Notes under the pieces: generated by a model
The model's database searches: none
What the model was told of the DNA's origin: nothing
The model's input: only the letters and a program-made list of their open reading frames with translations
In this document: piece by piece, positions 12,253-22,790 of the stretch
How positions within the stretch are numbered: position 1 is the stretch's first letter
Layout of the letters: every line of letters starts with the position of its first letter
Position numbers and translations under genes: made by a program
DNA from: Mariannaea sp. PMI_226
Taxonomy: Eukaryota > Ascomycota > Sordariomycetes > Hypocreales > Nectriaceae
Assembly (NCBI GenBank): GCA_024336345.1
Contig: JANFOG010000008.1
Span: forward strand, 496,001-560,000
DNA: 64,000 nt
Direction of reading: 5' to 3'

Positions 12253-12600
12253 AGGCCATTCTTAACTGGCGTAGCCCCATGCATGGTATCACGTCTTCGA
12301 TCATGTCAACAGCCGTCGCGCTTTAGCAGGCACTTGATGCCTGGGAGGCAGCACGGGACGAACTCTGGAAACATGTAGACAAAGACACCGTTCTCATGGG
12401 ACACTCACTTCAACATGATTTGAAAGTTCTCCGAATGATAGACACTATCGTTATGGATACCGCCATCATTTCCGCCGAAGCTGCCTTCGGGAGGGAAGGC
12501 ACTCTAGGTCGCAAATAAGGCCTTGAATTGCTGTGCAAAGAAACTATTGCATCTACGAATCCGCCAGGAATCAATAGGTACACTTTGATAAAATTGAGTG
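12253..12600 (+). pseudogene. relic of a DEDD-type 3'-5' (RNA) exonuclease gene
   Basis: One frame of the plus strand spells ILNWRSPMHGIT, then WEAARDELWKHVDKDTVLMG, HSLQHDLKVLRMIDT and MDTAII, which is the Exo II/III part of fungal REX-type exonucleases (GHxLxxDLxALR followed by VDTA). The frame holds stops at 12324-12326 (TAG) and 12516-12518 (TAA), has no start, and lacks the Exo I DxE segment, so it is a broken fragment. It is too interrupted to appear as a long open frame. It lies in the accessory, low-coding part of the window. Confidence 0.7.
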
Positions 12601-15515
12601 AACATTTAAGTATCTCAGATTCCACAACAATTTGTCAGTATCCCAGCCAAGGAGCGGAGTTACTCAGCTCGGTTTGTCAGATTTTTCAGGCTTGAACGAG
12701 GCAAGAGAGCTCTTTATTAGCCTAAAAGCCGTCGGTTTCAAGTCTCCTTTGGGTGCCCCATGATCCATTGACATGCTAAATAGTCAGTCATTGGGTATGA
12801 TACCCCATCGACACCAAGTGCTGCATTAGAATAATTGCAATCGGTTGTCTTAAGGGGGCACACACTAGCCGGACGTAACAGTACACCACTCGGCAAAGGC
12901 AAGTTGAGGAATCTGACCGGTCAGTGGGTCTCGCCGGCAGACTTGCGCTGTCAGTCTCCTTCCTCATATTTCCTAGTTCTGCCTCGGGGCGCCTCTTGCA
13001 TTCCTTGCCTTCCCCTGGCTCTCTAGAGATAATGGTAGATTGATAGGAATTCGCCAGCATGCCACTTGCTCAGCGTGAACCGCAAGACAGACTCATTGGG
13101 CGACTCAATAGATGCCTGAGATCTTATGTCCTCAACGGTGACTCTTGATTAAGTATGGGAGCTTGACAGGGCCTAGCGTACAGTATCTACCGGGTTCTCG
13201 CCATAGTTACAACCACAGGAGGCCGTACGGCCTGGCGTGAAAATTATTTCTTCCAGTGGATTTTCAAGGGACGTCGAGCGCACCGATCATCACATGACCA
13301 TTGCTATCATTCTCTTGTATTTTGTTACTTAAATCTATCATGACAGCCATCGTTGATATCGAGTTTGTAATACATTGGATTTTGCTTGCATAAGTCCTAA
13401 TCCTAATCCTAATCCTCAGGATCGTGAGCGTCCCAGGACTGTGAGCCAGGAGTCGATTGGTTGTAAATGCCTCTACAGAGTACGCAGTATATAGTAGATA
13501 CCTAGTTGCGGACATTTGAAATTGATCAGAAAGGAATGCTTGCTTGTTTGCTTACTCACGAGCAGATATGAAGCCAATCCCATCAATGTCAATTTCCCAA
13601 CTATCTGACGCCAAAGTCCCAAATTAGTCATTCTACAGGTGCAACAGGATGATAATTATGAACGTATTTCAAACGGTGAATTACAACAGGCTCTTAAAAT
13701 TGCACAATCCTCCTGGACACACCCCACAAGGTTTACTCTGTGGTGCAGGACAATGGGGCAGCAAGGGTAGCAAATTACCTGCCCTACACGGCATGTGGAA
13801 AGGGTTCGATGTGTACCTAGGTTGTTAGTTGTCTCCTGGGACAGCGTTTATCCCACTCCTCCATGCTAAGATCACAGAGTGGTGGGAATAGCAACAGCAC
13901 GTCTCCAAGAGCGGTTAGCATTAACCAAGGGGCTAGGGTGCAAATCGTGTCCGTTTCACCGTTATACAAGTCGAAGTCGGCCACTGGAGGTGCTGCAGCT
14001 TTACAAAAGGCTAACATTCATTCCAATTGCATAAGGCATAACTCCTAGAGGCTCAAGCTGAAGAGCAAAAAAGAATCCAATGCATAGGCATGATACGAAT
14101 AGGATATTATCCATACCGGATTACAATTTAATTTACTGCAGTAGTCTATTTGTTGAGGTCCACATCGATGAATGTGCGGTCCATAGGATCCTCAAATGAC
14201 CCCTGAGGAATCCCCTGAACTTAGCTAGCCCCCTGCACCAGATATGATATGGTATCTTGATGGCTAAAAGTTTAGCTGACACACTCTGATCTATTTTGAT
14301 CTACTTCACCTGCTCCACTAGTCAAAAGTGGAGAGCAGCTTAAGCCAACGTCAGAATCTATAGTTAGATGACCAAAAGGAGAACGCCTCATGGGATTGGT
14401 TCGTCTCAGCACGTTTCGTTTCGTTTTCGTTATGTAGACGAATTCTAAATCGGAATGCAATGCCCTCACTTGCTCAGATTATTGGCTTAATCTAATTACG
14501 GGAATAGGGATTAATTGCAAACATCTCCAGCCATTGACGGCGTTTGCCGTGTGGGAAGATAGAAAGACGCTGCTCCTCGGATTGAACATTTCCGAGGAAT
14601 TTCTACTACTAACAGTCTCGATAATGACGTTCTTATCCCCATTTGGCCAACAGCTGTGCACTTCCGCGGAATCCTTTCAGCAAAACGTGTGCTGCATGAT
14701 TTGGCAAAAGTTCCCCATTGACCAAGATTCCTCTCTAATCTACTAACTGGCATTGGGTTTTTTTTCAGACCCAATGTGGTCGATCAGCCTTTCAAATTCG
14801 ACTATATGCGACTACGAAAGCTGAAGGCTAATTAAATCATTACCTTAACTACTGCCCATCTCGAAGATATTTATTATCCTCTCAAAACGGAATAATAGCC
14901 AAACGGAAATATACCGATACAACATTCAGCAACATGCCAAATTCCCATCTACAACTCAGCTGCGACTAGATATCTCAGAAGCACTGTATCTAGATTATCA
15001 AGCACATTCGTGTTTCACAATAAGCAATGACCTTCGGCGGCCAGCTACGAACCTCGTCCAAATCCTGCGATACCCCAATGTGGCCTTCACATAAGAGGGG
15101 ACGAGAATGCCAGGTTAAACCTCATTAAAATACCCTGGATGTAAGGATGAGGTTTTTTCGAGCGAACTGCCCGCCATGTAACCATAACCCTGAGTCATAT
15201 AAACACAAATAGTCTTCCTACGAGGGGGGCCTTGAAAAAGGAGAAAGTAAGAAAAATGATCTTTCGTATCTACAAGTAAATATTCAAAAGGGCCTATCAC
15301 AAGAAAGTCAAAGACTTTACATTTAAGCTATAAATATAGTAGCCCAAATCCTCTTGAAAATGCCTAATGCTTAAAGATAAAGTATCGTCTTTACAGAATC
15401 CGCTCCAAGCATCTACTCACATATTCTAATCATATTTACCTTTGTATCTCCATACATCTATCTAGTAAGTAAGATAAGTCTACTTGCTTTAAATAACTAA
15501 CATGATAATTAGAAA
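12601..15515. other. 2.9 kb low-coding, partly AT-rich region
   Basis: No frame with a recognisable domain on either strand. Contains a short (CCTAAT)3 run near 13396-13415 and long AT-rich stretches from about 14800 on. Probably decayed sequence between the exonuclease relic and the secreted-protein gene. Confidence 0.5.
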
Positions 15516-15899
15516 ATGAAGCTCCTTATTCTCTCAGCTTTCTTTTCACTTGGCTTAGGTCTGCCACAAACAACCCCAACCCCAACCCCAACCCCACTCC
15601 CAGCACCAACAGGAAAGACCCCCGCCCGATGGTATTACGGGAGAATTATAAATAACGACATATGCCGAACCTTGGTCCTCGACCGTAGCGACCAATCGAT
15701 CCCAGCTGCATCCCGACCTTATGTGGAGGTCGACGTTACCTGCACAGATAGAACTCGTAATTTATACCAGTCCGGGGACTACATTGCGTGTGAATCATGG
15801 TGCGATGAGGATTATTGTGTAAGCATGCCTCGATTCATTTCTATCATGCCTAAGCTAAACCATGATACACAGTACGGTGCAACATGCCCTCCGCTATAA
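15516..15899 (+). CDS. small secreted cysteine-containing protein
   Basis: 127 residues, no intron. It has a classical signal peptide (MKLLILSAFFSLGLGLPQ, probable cleavage near residues 16-18), then a Thr-Pro run encoded by four near-perfect ACCCCA hexamers (15574-15597), then a compact domain of about 95 residues with six cysteines (DIC, VTC, IAC, SWC, DYC, ATC), enough for three disulfides. No family is recognised. Size, secretion signal, even cysteine count and isolation in an AT-rich desert fit a candidate effector or secreted antimicrobial/defence peptide, but nothing in the sequence shows a target. Confidence 0.7.
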   Translation: MKLLILSAFFSLGLGLPQTTPTPTPTPLPAPTGKTPARWYYGRIINNDICRTLVLDRSDQSIPAASRPYVEVDVTCTDRTRNLYQSGDYIACESWCDEDYCVSMPRFISIMPKLNHDTQYGATCPPL

Positions 15900-17307
15900 T
15901 TAGTTGTAATCTGACTGTTTCTTGTCACATGAATCAGTCACGTCGATTCTGGAGAGGTAAACCGGAGCGGAAGTGGTTTATTCGGGTAGAGGGGATTGAG
16001 AGATGTCTGAGTCGTAAGTAAGGAGTGAGAATGGTGGATTGATTGCATTATTTTGCAATCTCAACAGTAGCATTAGCAAATTATCTTCTCTAAGCATAAG
16101 CTTCTTTATCAATTTCACTTCAATCATCAATATAGTTTATCTCGAATACTCGAAGAACATCAATCCACTTAATTCCTATTATTTCTAATGACGCCGATGA
16201 GGACATTAACCACTTACCGCTATCTCGATCGCAAAGAAATAACAGCAATGATGCTACATAAATAAGGAGTTATAAGTTCGGTAACGCTAAGGATATACAA
16301 ATAGTAGAGATTTTGTTAGCAAAAAGACTACATATTGATGACTCCAACCTAACTGACAGCCAAAGGTAAAAAGTAACTAGTCCCCAAATTAACCACCTTT
16401 AGGCAAGTCAATCTGATCTTCTCCATTGCTACGATATAGGATCTAGACGGTTATTAACACTATTTCTCAGCACTATTCCAAGGTTTATATCTTTATATTA
16501 TTATCAATATCTCAGTCCAACATATATATATCTTTATCTTAACTATCTTAACCTAAGAGGGTACTAGGTTCTTATCTAATAGCATTCTGAGTTAGCGCTG
16601 AGGTTGGACTTGAGAGGAAGCCATACAAGCTCTCAGTCATATCCAGTCACACAATTATCCCCACCTTCAGGTAGCATCAAGATATTGAGGCTGCTGTATA
16701 TTACAACGGTGCGAAGGATTTAATCCATATGTGACGATAAGTAGGACAAGGAAGGCAATACGGTATGAAGGTCGAGATGCACAAGAGAATTCCAAGACAT
16801 AATGCTGCAGGATTATGCAACTTACAACCTGTGGAAACGAGGCGGCAATGGAAGTCCGTTCATTGCCGAATCTAACAGCAAAGAGCAGAGGAATGCAAGG
16901 TTAAGACATCACCCTCGATCTTCTAGCGTCAAGCGAGCTAACGGAGCAAAACCGAGAACCACGGGATATCCACTCTTGGCTCGGCCACTGGTCCGCAGAC
17001 GAACGCCACGGAGTTGACATGGCCATCACAGCCATGCATGACAGCTGCGTTAGAGTTGTTATACGCGCAAGAGGATTGTTGATTGTATAGAATAATCCTC
17101 ATCAAGATGACGTCGGAAGCCTTAGTGTAACTTATTCGACGAAACTCGTGAGTATTACTCACCTTGAAAGATTAAAAATGGGTAATCATGGGAAGGTTGG
17201 CTATATTATTGATTTGACACAAGGATAAACAACTAGTTACGGGAATCCTCAATATCACACCGCCATATTTAATCTCAATCTTCTTTAATACTCCTCTAGC
17301 ATTATAG
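15900..17307. other. AT-rich gene desert
   Basis: About 1.4 kb, strongly AT-rich between 16000 and 16600. The only frame over 60 codons on the plus strand (16802-17017) has no domain. It looks like RIP-degraded or simply non-coding sequence. Confidence 0.5.
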
Positions 17308-19832
17308 CTAGTCTTCGCAGTTGTCCTCGAGAGTCTCTAATGCATCTACAAACTCGTCATCACCCTCACTTGAATCCCCCCCCGTCTCGCCCATTGACTT
17401 GTTTCGGCTAGTCACTTCGAGAAGTCGACGGAAAGCAGCACGGGTAAGATCTGATACTGAGTTGCGCTTGTCGAACAGTTGCGAAGCTGTTAAGCCATTA
17501 CACCTTGCCGTACTATCCAATCCTTTGAGCTCAAAGCCAGCTAGTATCTCATATGTCCTCTCGTCTCCATACATCGCAGCAGTATGGAGCAGAGTCTCTT
17601 CGTTACGTCTCCAGAGGTGGTTCGCACCCAATTCCAACAGAAGAGATAAAGCATTATGGGCTTTAGTCTCGATCGCCAAAACAAGGGCTGTTGTTCCATC
17701 TCGATCTAGCTTATCGATGTCGGCGCCACAATCATATAGATATTGAAGAGCCTGTAAAGAATTATGTTGAATCGCATGCAGCAATGGCGTCTTCTTGCTG
17801 CGAGCTTCACATTCAATTTTAGCCCCAGCAGATAGCAGTCTGCCAATTGCCTTGACATTGTTTAATCGAGCTGCATAATGCAGAACGCCACGGCCATCTA
17901 ACTCGTTAACTGCGTCGACATCCGCCCCAGCGGCCAGAAGAAGATCTATGATCTTCATACTGGAGGTGGCCCCACTCTTTGGATTTATTGCCATAAGCAA
18001 GGCTGAATAGCCGGTCTTAGTAGTCTTCCCATCAACTGTAGCACCTGCTTCGAGAAGAGCCTTCACTGTCAGCGAGTCACCACGTCGGACGGCATACATC
18101 AAGGGGGTTTCGCCAGATCGGTCTGGTTTGTTGACTTGAGCTAATATTTCCGGACTTTGGCATTGCAGAGCTGCATCCAGGTTAATAGGACAGTATCCAA
18201 CAACAACCTTATGGAGGAAGGTTAATCCAAAATCGTCTATGCAGCTTGATAAGGGAAACATTTCTTCCAACCTGGCAAGAACCTGTGGCGATTCCATTTG
18301 ATATAAGATAAGTTTGCCAATAGAAGATCTCACTGAGGAGCCATAATCAGCCTCTTGGTCTGCATCGGCGCCAGCTGATAGGAGAAGTTTAAACATTTCC
18401 AGTTTGAACTTCCACTCCCGGCTACCGCTTTGGGCCCACATTAATACAGAGCGACCATCTCGATAGTAAACATCAAAGATGGCAGCAGGGTTTCTTTGGA
18501 GGATAGAACGAACAGAATCCACGGTACCCCACTGGAGTTGATATAAGATATTCTCCTCGGAATTTTCAAAGTCCATTCGGCGGTATGGGATAAGTGCCGC
18601 TGTGAATTTCCCATTTAGAGAAGCCTCTGTAAATATGTGGACTGTGTAGCTGAGAAGCCATAACGGAAAGGTGTATGTCAGCATCAAGCGGATTCCGGGG
18701 CGGTTTAAACACTGATTAAAATTACAGCGTGCGGGTGACACTGGGTATCCTGTGTAGCCAATGAAGAGAGATCCGATAATTGCATTGAAGACTTGTGGGA
18801 AACGCAGGGAGATGCCTGTGAATCTTGAGAAATGGCATCTGCATGGGCATTCCCTAGAGCACCTTGAGTTCCGGAGGTTCAAGGACACATACAATGCCGA
18901 GTTTGAAAGCGCTGATGATATACCGAGAGAAAGTTTGGGTTTGTTATCAGTCGGCACATGTGTGGCCAGTGTGGCAGCTCTGCTCTTCCGAGCCTTTGGT
19001 TGGTCTAAGCTATCGCACAACATCCTTTGCATAGAAATAATGCGTTGCACTGTCTCGGCATCGACTGCAGTAACGGTCTGGTGGGTCCCTGCAGCATCGT
19101 CACTGCGGAATTCCGAAGGCTGATCGCTAACTGGTCGTTGCAAAGCAGAACTGAGATTCGATATGCTGACTTGAAGTGTTTGGAGTGCCGCTACTAGATC
19201 TGCATGGCGATGGTTGGCAGTTGTTTGTGCGGACGTAAGCTGGTCGCTCGTGGTTTTCGAGTCGGCGCTCATTCTCTGAACTATGGCGGATTGGTTCTGC
19301 CGAATATCAAGTCGAACCTCTTGCACTTCCAGTTGAATTCGCTTCGAAAGAGAACTAGATATCTGCGTTAGATATTAATTTCAAATATCAATCGCTCCGC
19401 TTACCTATTGTGAGCGACCAGCAGCTCGTTGATTCTCAATCGAACTTTCTTCAGATCCTTTTGCAATTCTGAAGCGCGAGACCTCTTCAAGTACCACTTG
19501 ACTCTTTTACGCGTAGACGGCTCCCCGGCCAGTGCTTGGCCTAGATTGTCAATATTGGCCAATATTTTCTTTGCCTGTTGTAGCTGGGTCTCCAAGTCTG
19601 CAAGTAGCGTCGTGTGATGTGGCGCATTGAACCCGGCATCTTTAGAGAGCTCCTTTGTCTCCTCTAGACGAGTTAGAACGACACTGATATCTTGAGCTTC
19701 ATTTGCTAAGGCTCGGATGAGGTCTGGTGCGTTTCTTAATTGAGACTGTAGGCTGTGTAGAGATTTGGAGACTCGGAGGGCTACATCGAGAATACCCGCC
19801 ACCGAAGCGATCAATGAGATTGCTTCCGCCAT
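17308..19832 (-). CDS. ankyrin-repeat protein with fungal N-terminal domain
   Basis: Two exons, 19832-19405 and 19354-17308 (50-bp intron), 824 residues. The intron acceptor is the second AG (TAG at 19357-19355), the one that keeps the frame (LVAHN joined to SSLSKR). The N-terminus MAEAISLIASVAGILDVALR begins the fungal helical/coiled-coil domain common in NLR-like and ankyrin proteins. A middle ECPCRCH segment and hydrophobic stretches (LTYTFPLWLLSYTVHIF) follow, as in many fungal ankyrin proteins. From about residue 400 to 790 lie at least nine ankyrin repeats (LLEAGATVDGK, LLLAAGADVDAVN, LLSAGAKIECEA, LYDCGADIDKLD). The C-terminus is acidic. There is no NTPase or other enzymatic domain, so it may be a scaffold or a STAND-protein partner. 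Function unknown. Confidence 0.85.
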
Positions 19833-20717
19833 TGGGCCAGTTCATGTTGCAGCTCAGTGTAATGAATGGGACTGTCTGGAGTTGAGTGCTTCCAACGATG
19901 GTAATATAAGGGTTCCCCGCCAGCATCTTGTCATGTGGCATCGAGCCACGTCGACACGTCCCCGAGTTTCAACGTCAGCCTCACATACCAACCAATCGAG
20001 GTCGGGGATGAGTAATCTGTTTGCTAAGAATTTGCACATTGACAGATACGCGGTTTTTCTTGGTATAAAATCTGTGACGTCTAATAATAATGTAAAAGTA
20101 GAACAATCTGCATTTGTGGAATTTGTCACGGCGCCGGACCTTGCCCAAGCGCAGCTTGATATTCTCTGCTATATACTCTTCAGTAAGTCACAAAGTGGCT
20201 AACTTACATATTTCCAGATAGCTGAAACAACTGGCTGTTCTACATGCACTGTCAGCCATACCCGATCGAACCCGCTTCTCTACGCATCACCCCGATCCCC
20301 TTTGAATAGCGGTGGCTGACTGAAATCTCTCTCTCCGAGGTCTTAATCAGGGTGGCCATCACCTCTTCTAGATTCAAAGCCTCTCTCCCAACACTCGCGT
20401 GATAGTAATAACTAGCTTTAAGGTCAGTCTCTCGCTGTTAGATATCTCCTCTCCTAAAAATGATGCGTTTTGTCCGCAGAATTAAACCCAGCAGTAGAAG
20501 AGGATCACTGAGCGCGCTGTGGGGCAGCATCGCGATAAGATATTAGAAAGCTAGTGAACTAAAGAGAAATACAGAGGTTTAGGGTCTTCTTGATACTAAC
20601 GTGACATCTTGCACTATAGACGCCAAGTAGTTAATGATATCAATAAAAGCCCAAGGACACTCCAGATGGTAGGTACTCTAACCGTACATACTGAAATATA
20701 CGTGGAGACTCGGTACT
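19833..20717. other. intergenic, no supported gene
   Basis: About 885 bp between two minus-strand ankyrin genes. A 145-codon plus-strand frame at 19765-20202 overlaps the start of the ankyrin gene antisense and has no domain. Confidence 0.5.
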
Positions 20718-22471
20718 TCAAGCGTAGATATTCGCGCCTCGAAGTTCTATCTTCAGCCCTAGCTCCTCATTAACTTTCCTAACAAAGCCACTGCAATCGG
20801 GGCACACTGCACGGGACACGAGTATCACCGCCTCTTTAAGTCTCGAAAGAGGTTGAATCTTCTGAAGCTCTTTAAGTGTTTCTTGACCTCTCCGGTGAGT
20901 CCCCGATACATCTAGATTTAAGTTTCTCATTCCAAAATCCCCATCATCGACCTCATGGGGCAGAAATACATGTTTGCTGACAAAGTAAGCAATTAGCTGC
21001 TTCTCTGCGTGGCAGGCATAAAACTGGCCGCGTACGCGCTGATCTTTGCCATCAGCAGGCAGCTTGTACTTTGTGATCTGGGAGAGTTGGAAAACTTCAT
21101 TTATCCAGCTTCTCCCTGCGATTTGGACATTTAGGTCCGCATCTGGCTGGTGTCTCCAACCACTCATGGCAGCCACGGGAGAGAAAGAGGATGGGTTGAT
21201 AACGCCACTTCGGAAGAGGACGCCCACCGTCTTGTATTGATTAGGGACTTCAAAGTGTGCAAGCATGGAAATGATAGTCCTTCCGTCTCGTATTGACGTG
21301 AGAGCAAAACCCTGAAGGCTGAGGGTGGACGTCTGGCCCGGCAGCTCGTCGTTTGCAACTTCCTCGTCGAGCTCTCGGACAATTGCCCTACGTTCTTTGT
21401 TTCTTTCGTGCGTGTCCTCCTTATAGACTTGATACTCGCCACCTGATTGGTCATGTCGCTCGTTGCTGTTCTCCAGCGTGTCTCTAGCGAAGTCAATGGC
21501 TTGAAGCCGCTTTCCAGCTCGCATACATTGAATGGACTTATCAGCCCCGAAGTAAAGAAGGTGGTTGACATTTTCCAAACGTCCCCAAAGGGCCGCTTCC
21601 ATCAATGGCGTCTGTCCTTCGACCGTCCTTGCGTTTGGATCGGCGCCATAGTCAAGCAGCAGCCGGACCATATCTGGGTACATCTCACAAGCAGCTATGT
21701 GCAATGCAGTAACGCCAGATGTTGTAGTTTCAGGCATATTGGTCTGATCGTAGTCTACAGCTTGGCCGCGATTGAGAGCATCTTCGCAGGCCCCCACGCG
21801 TTGAATCCAGGTTGGTATAAATCATCAGCCTTCACGCCATGTAGAAAGATGTCCTTCTCAGAGGAAGTCTCAAGGTAGGACCGCACAGCTTGGATCCTGC
21901 CTTTAATCATGTCGGCGACGGCAATACCAAGACTTTTGCTGCGTACAACTTCTCTAATGGGTCCTAGGCCAAGATTTTGGAAGATAAGTTGAAGTCTATG
22001 GCGGTGATACTCATCCAGCTCGACCTCCTCTTTTGCTTCTGTCCATTTGCGCCGGCCGCTCAAGTCCACTTCTGGGACGGAATTAAACTCCGCGAAGTAC
22101 TCAGTCGGGTCGGCTCCTGCACGAACGTACAAGGCCCTGTCTTTGTCGATCTCATATTGTCCGTCGGGGGGAAAGCAAATGGTGTAGTGTTCGTGATTTT
22201 CGCAGTGCGGTACGCGAGGGTGGTTAATGTCATACTGTCCATCAAAGCCATGGCGATGAATACCTTCGCAATGAGAGCAGCGGATATACATTAAAGAGCT
22301 GTCCCACCACATGACGTTGGCTTTGGGCTTCGGTAGGTATGCCATAGTGAAGGGACTATGTTGTTTACACAATGAAATAAGGTGGTATCCTGTCCCGTCG
22401 TTCTCAAGGTACAATTCGAATACCTCCCCAATTCCGAATAGAGATTCAGACAGAATTTGGCCTCGAGTCAT
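20718..22471 (-). pseudogene. ankyrin-deaminase fusion (DYW/SsdA-like deaminase), frameshifted as read
   Basis: Read on the minus strand from ATG at 22471. The N-terminal ~225 residues contain a Cys/His cluster (RCSHCEGIHRHGF, then HCENHEHYTIC) that looks zinc-binding. Two to three ankyrin repeats follow (VTALHIAAC, LLLDYGADPNAR, LMEAALWG), then a C-terminal deaminase-fold domain with CHAEKQL (HxE at 21003-21014) and CPDC (CxxC at 20793-20804), so both zinc-ligand motifs and the catalytic Glu are present. The two halves lie in different frames and meet in a run of five C (plus strand 21791-21795); no GT-AG pair restores the frame there, so a one-base length change is the simplest explanation (mutation or sequence error). 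The deaminase matches the HAE/CxxC pattern of DYW-type and SsdA-like nucleic-acid deaminases, some bacterial members of which are secreted toxins. Substrate unknown. Confidence 0.75.
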
Positions 22472-22790
22472 TGGATCAATCTGCTTCAGGCCTCAATGGA
22501 CTGTGTTCGGTGCGCCCAACGTCGCGGTCACATGGTCAAACGTTTGACTATTGGTGGAGAGTGAGGGAGAACATCATCAAGACTTCGTCAATATCTCGTC
22601 ATAGGCTTTTTAAATTCGCAGGCTTCAGTATTGCAATAATTACCCTTAACTGTTTTACTCAGTTGTTTATCTTCTTCTCTACATAACTATATTCCTGAAT
22701 GCTTGCGCGTGTGACAAGTGGCCAGCCTTCACATCCTTGACCTAGTGCATTTGCCAGGCCTAACATATTTTCAAGTACCAAAGCAAGAAC
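22472..22790. promoter_or_regulatory. shared intergenic region of a divergent gene pair
   Basis: 319 bp separate the start codons of the ankyrin-deaminase (minus) and the unknown gene (plus). The spacing suits a bidirectional promoter; the centre is AT-rich and no specific operator was recognised. Confidence 0.45.

Noticed and set aside
13396..13415. (CCTAAT)3 run, possible interstitial telomere repeat
   Set aside because: Fungal telomeres are CCCTAA; the unit differs and only three copies exist.
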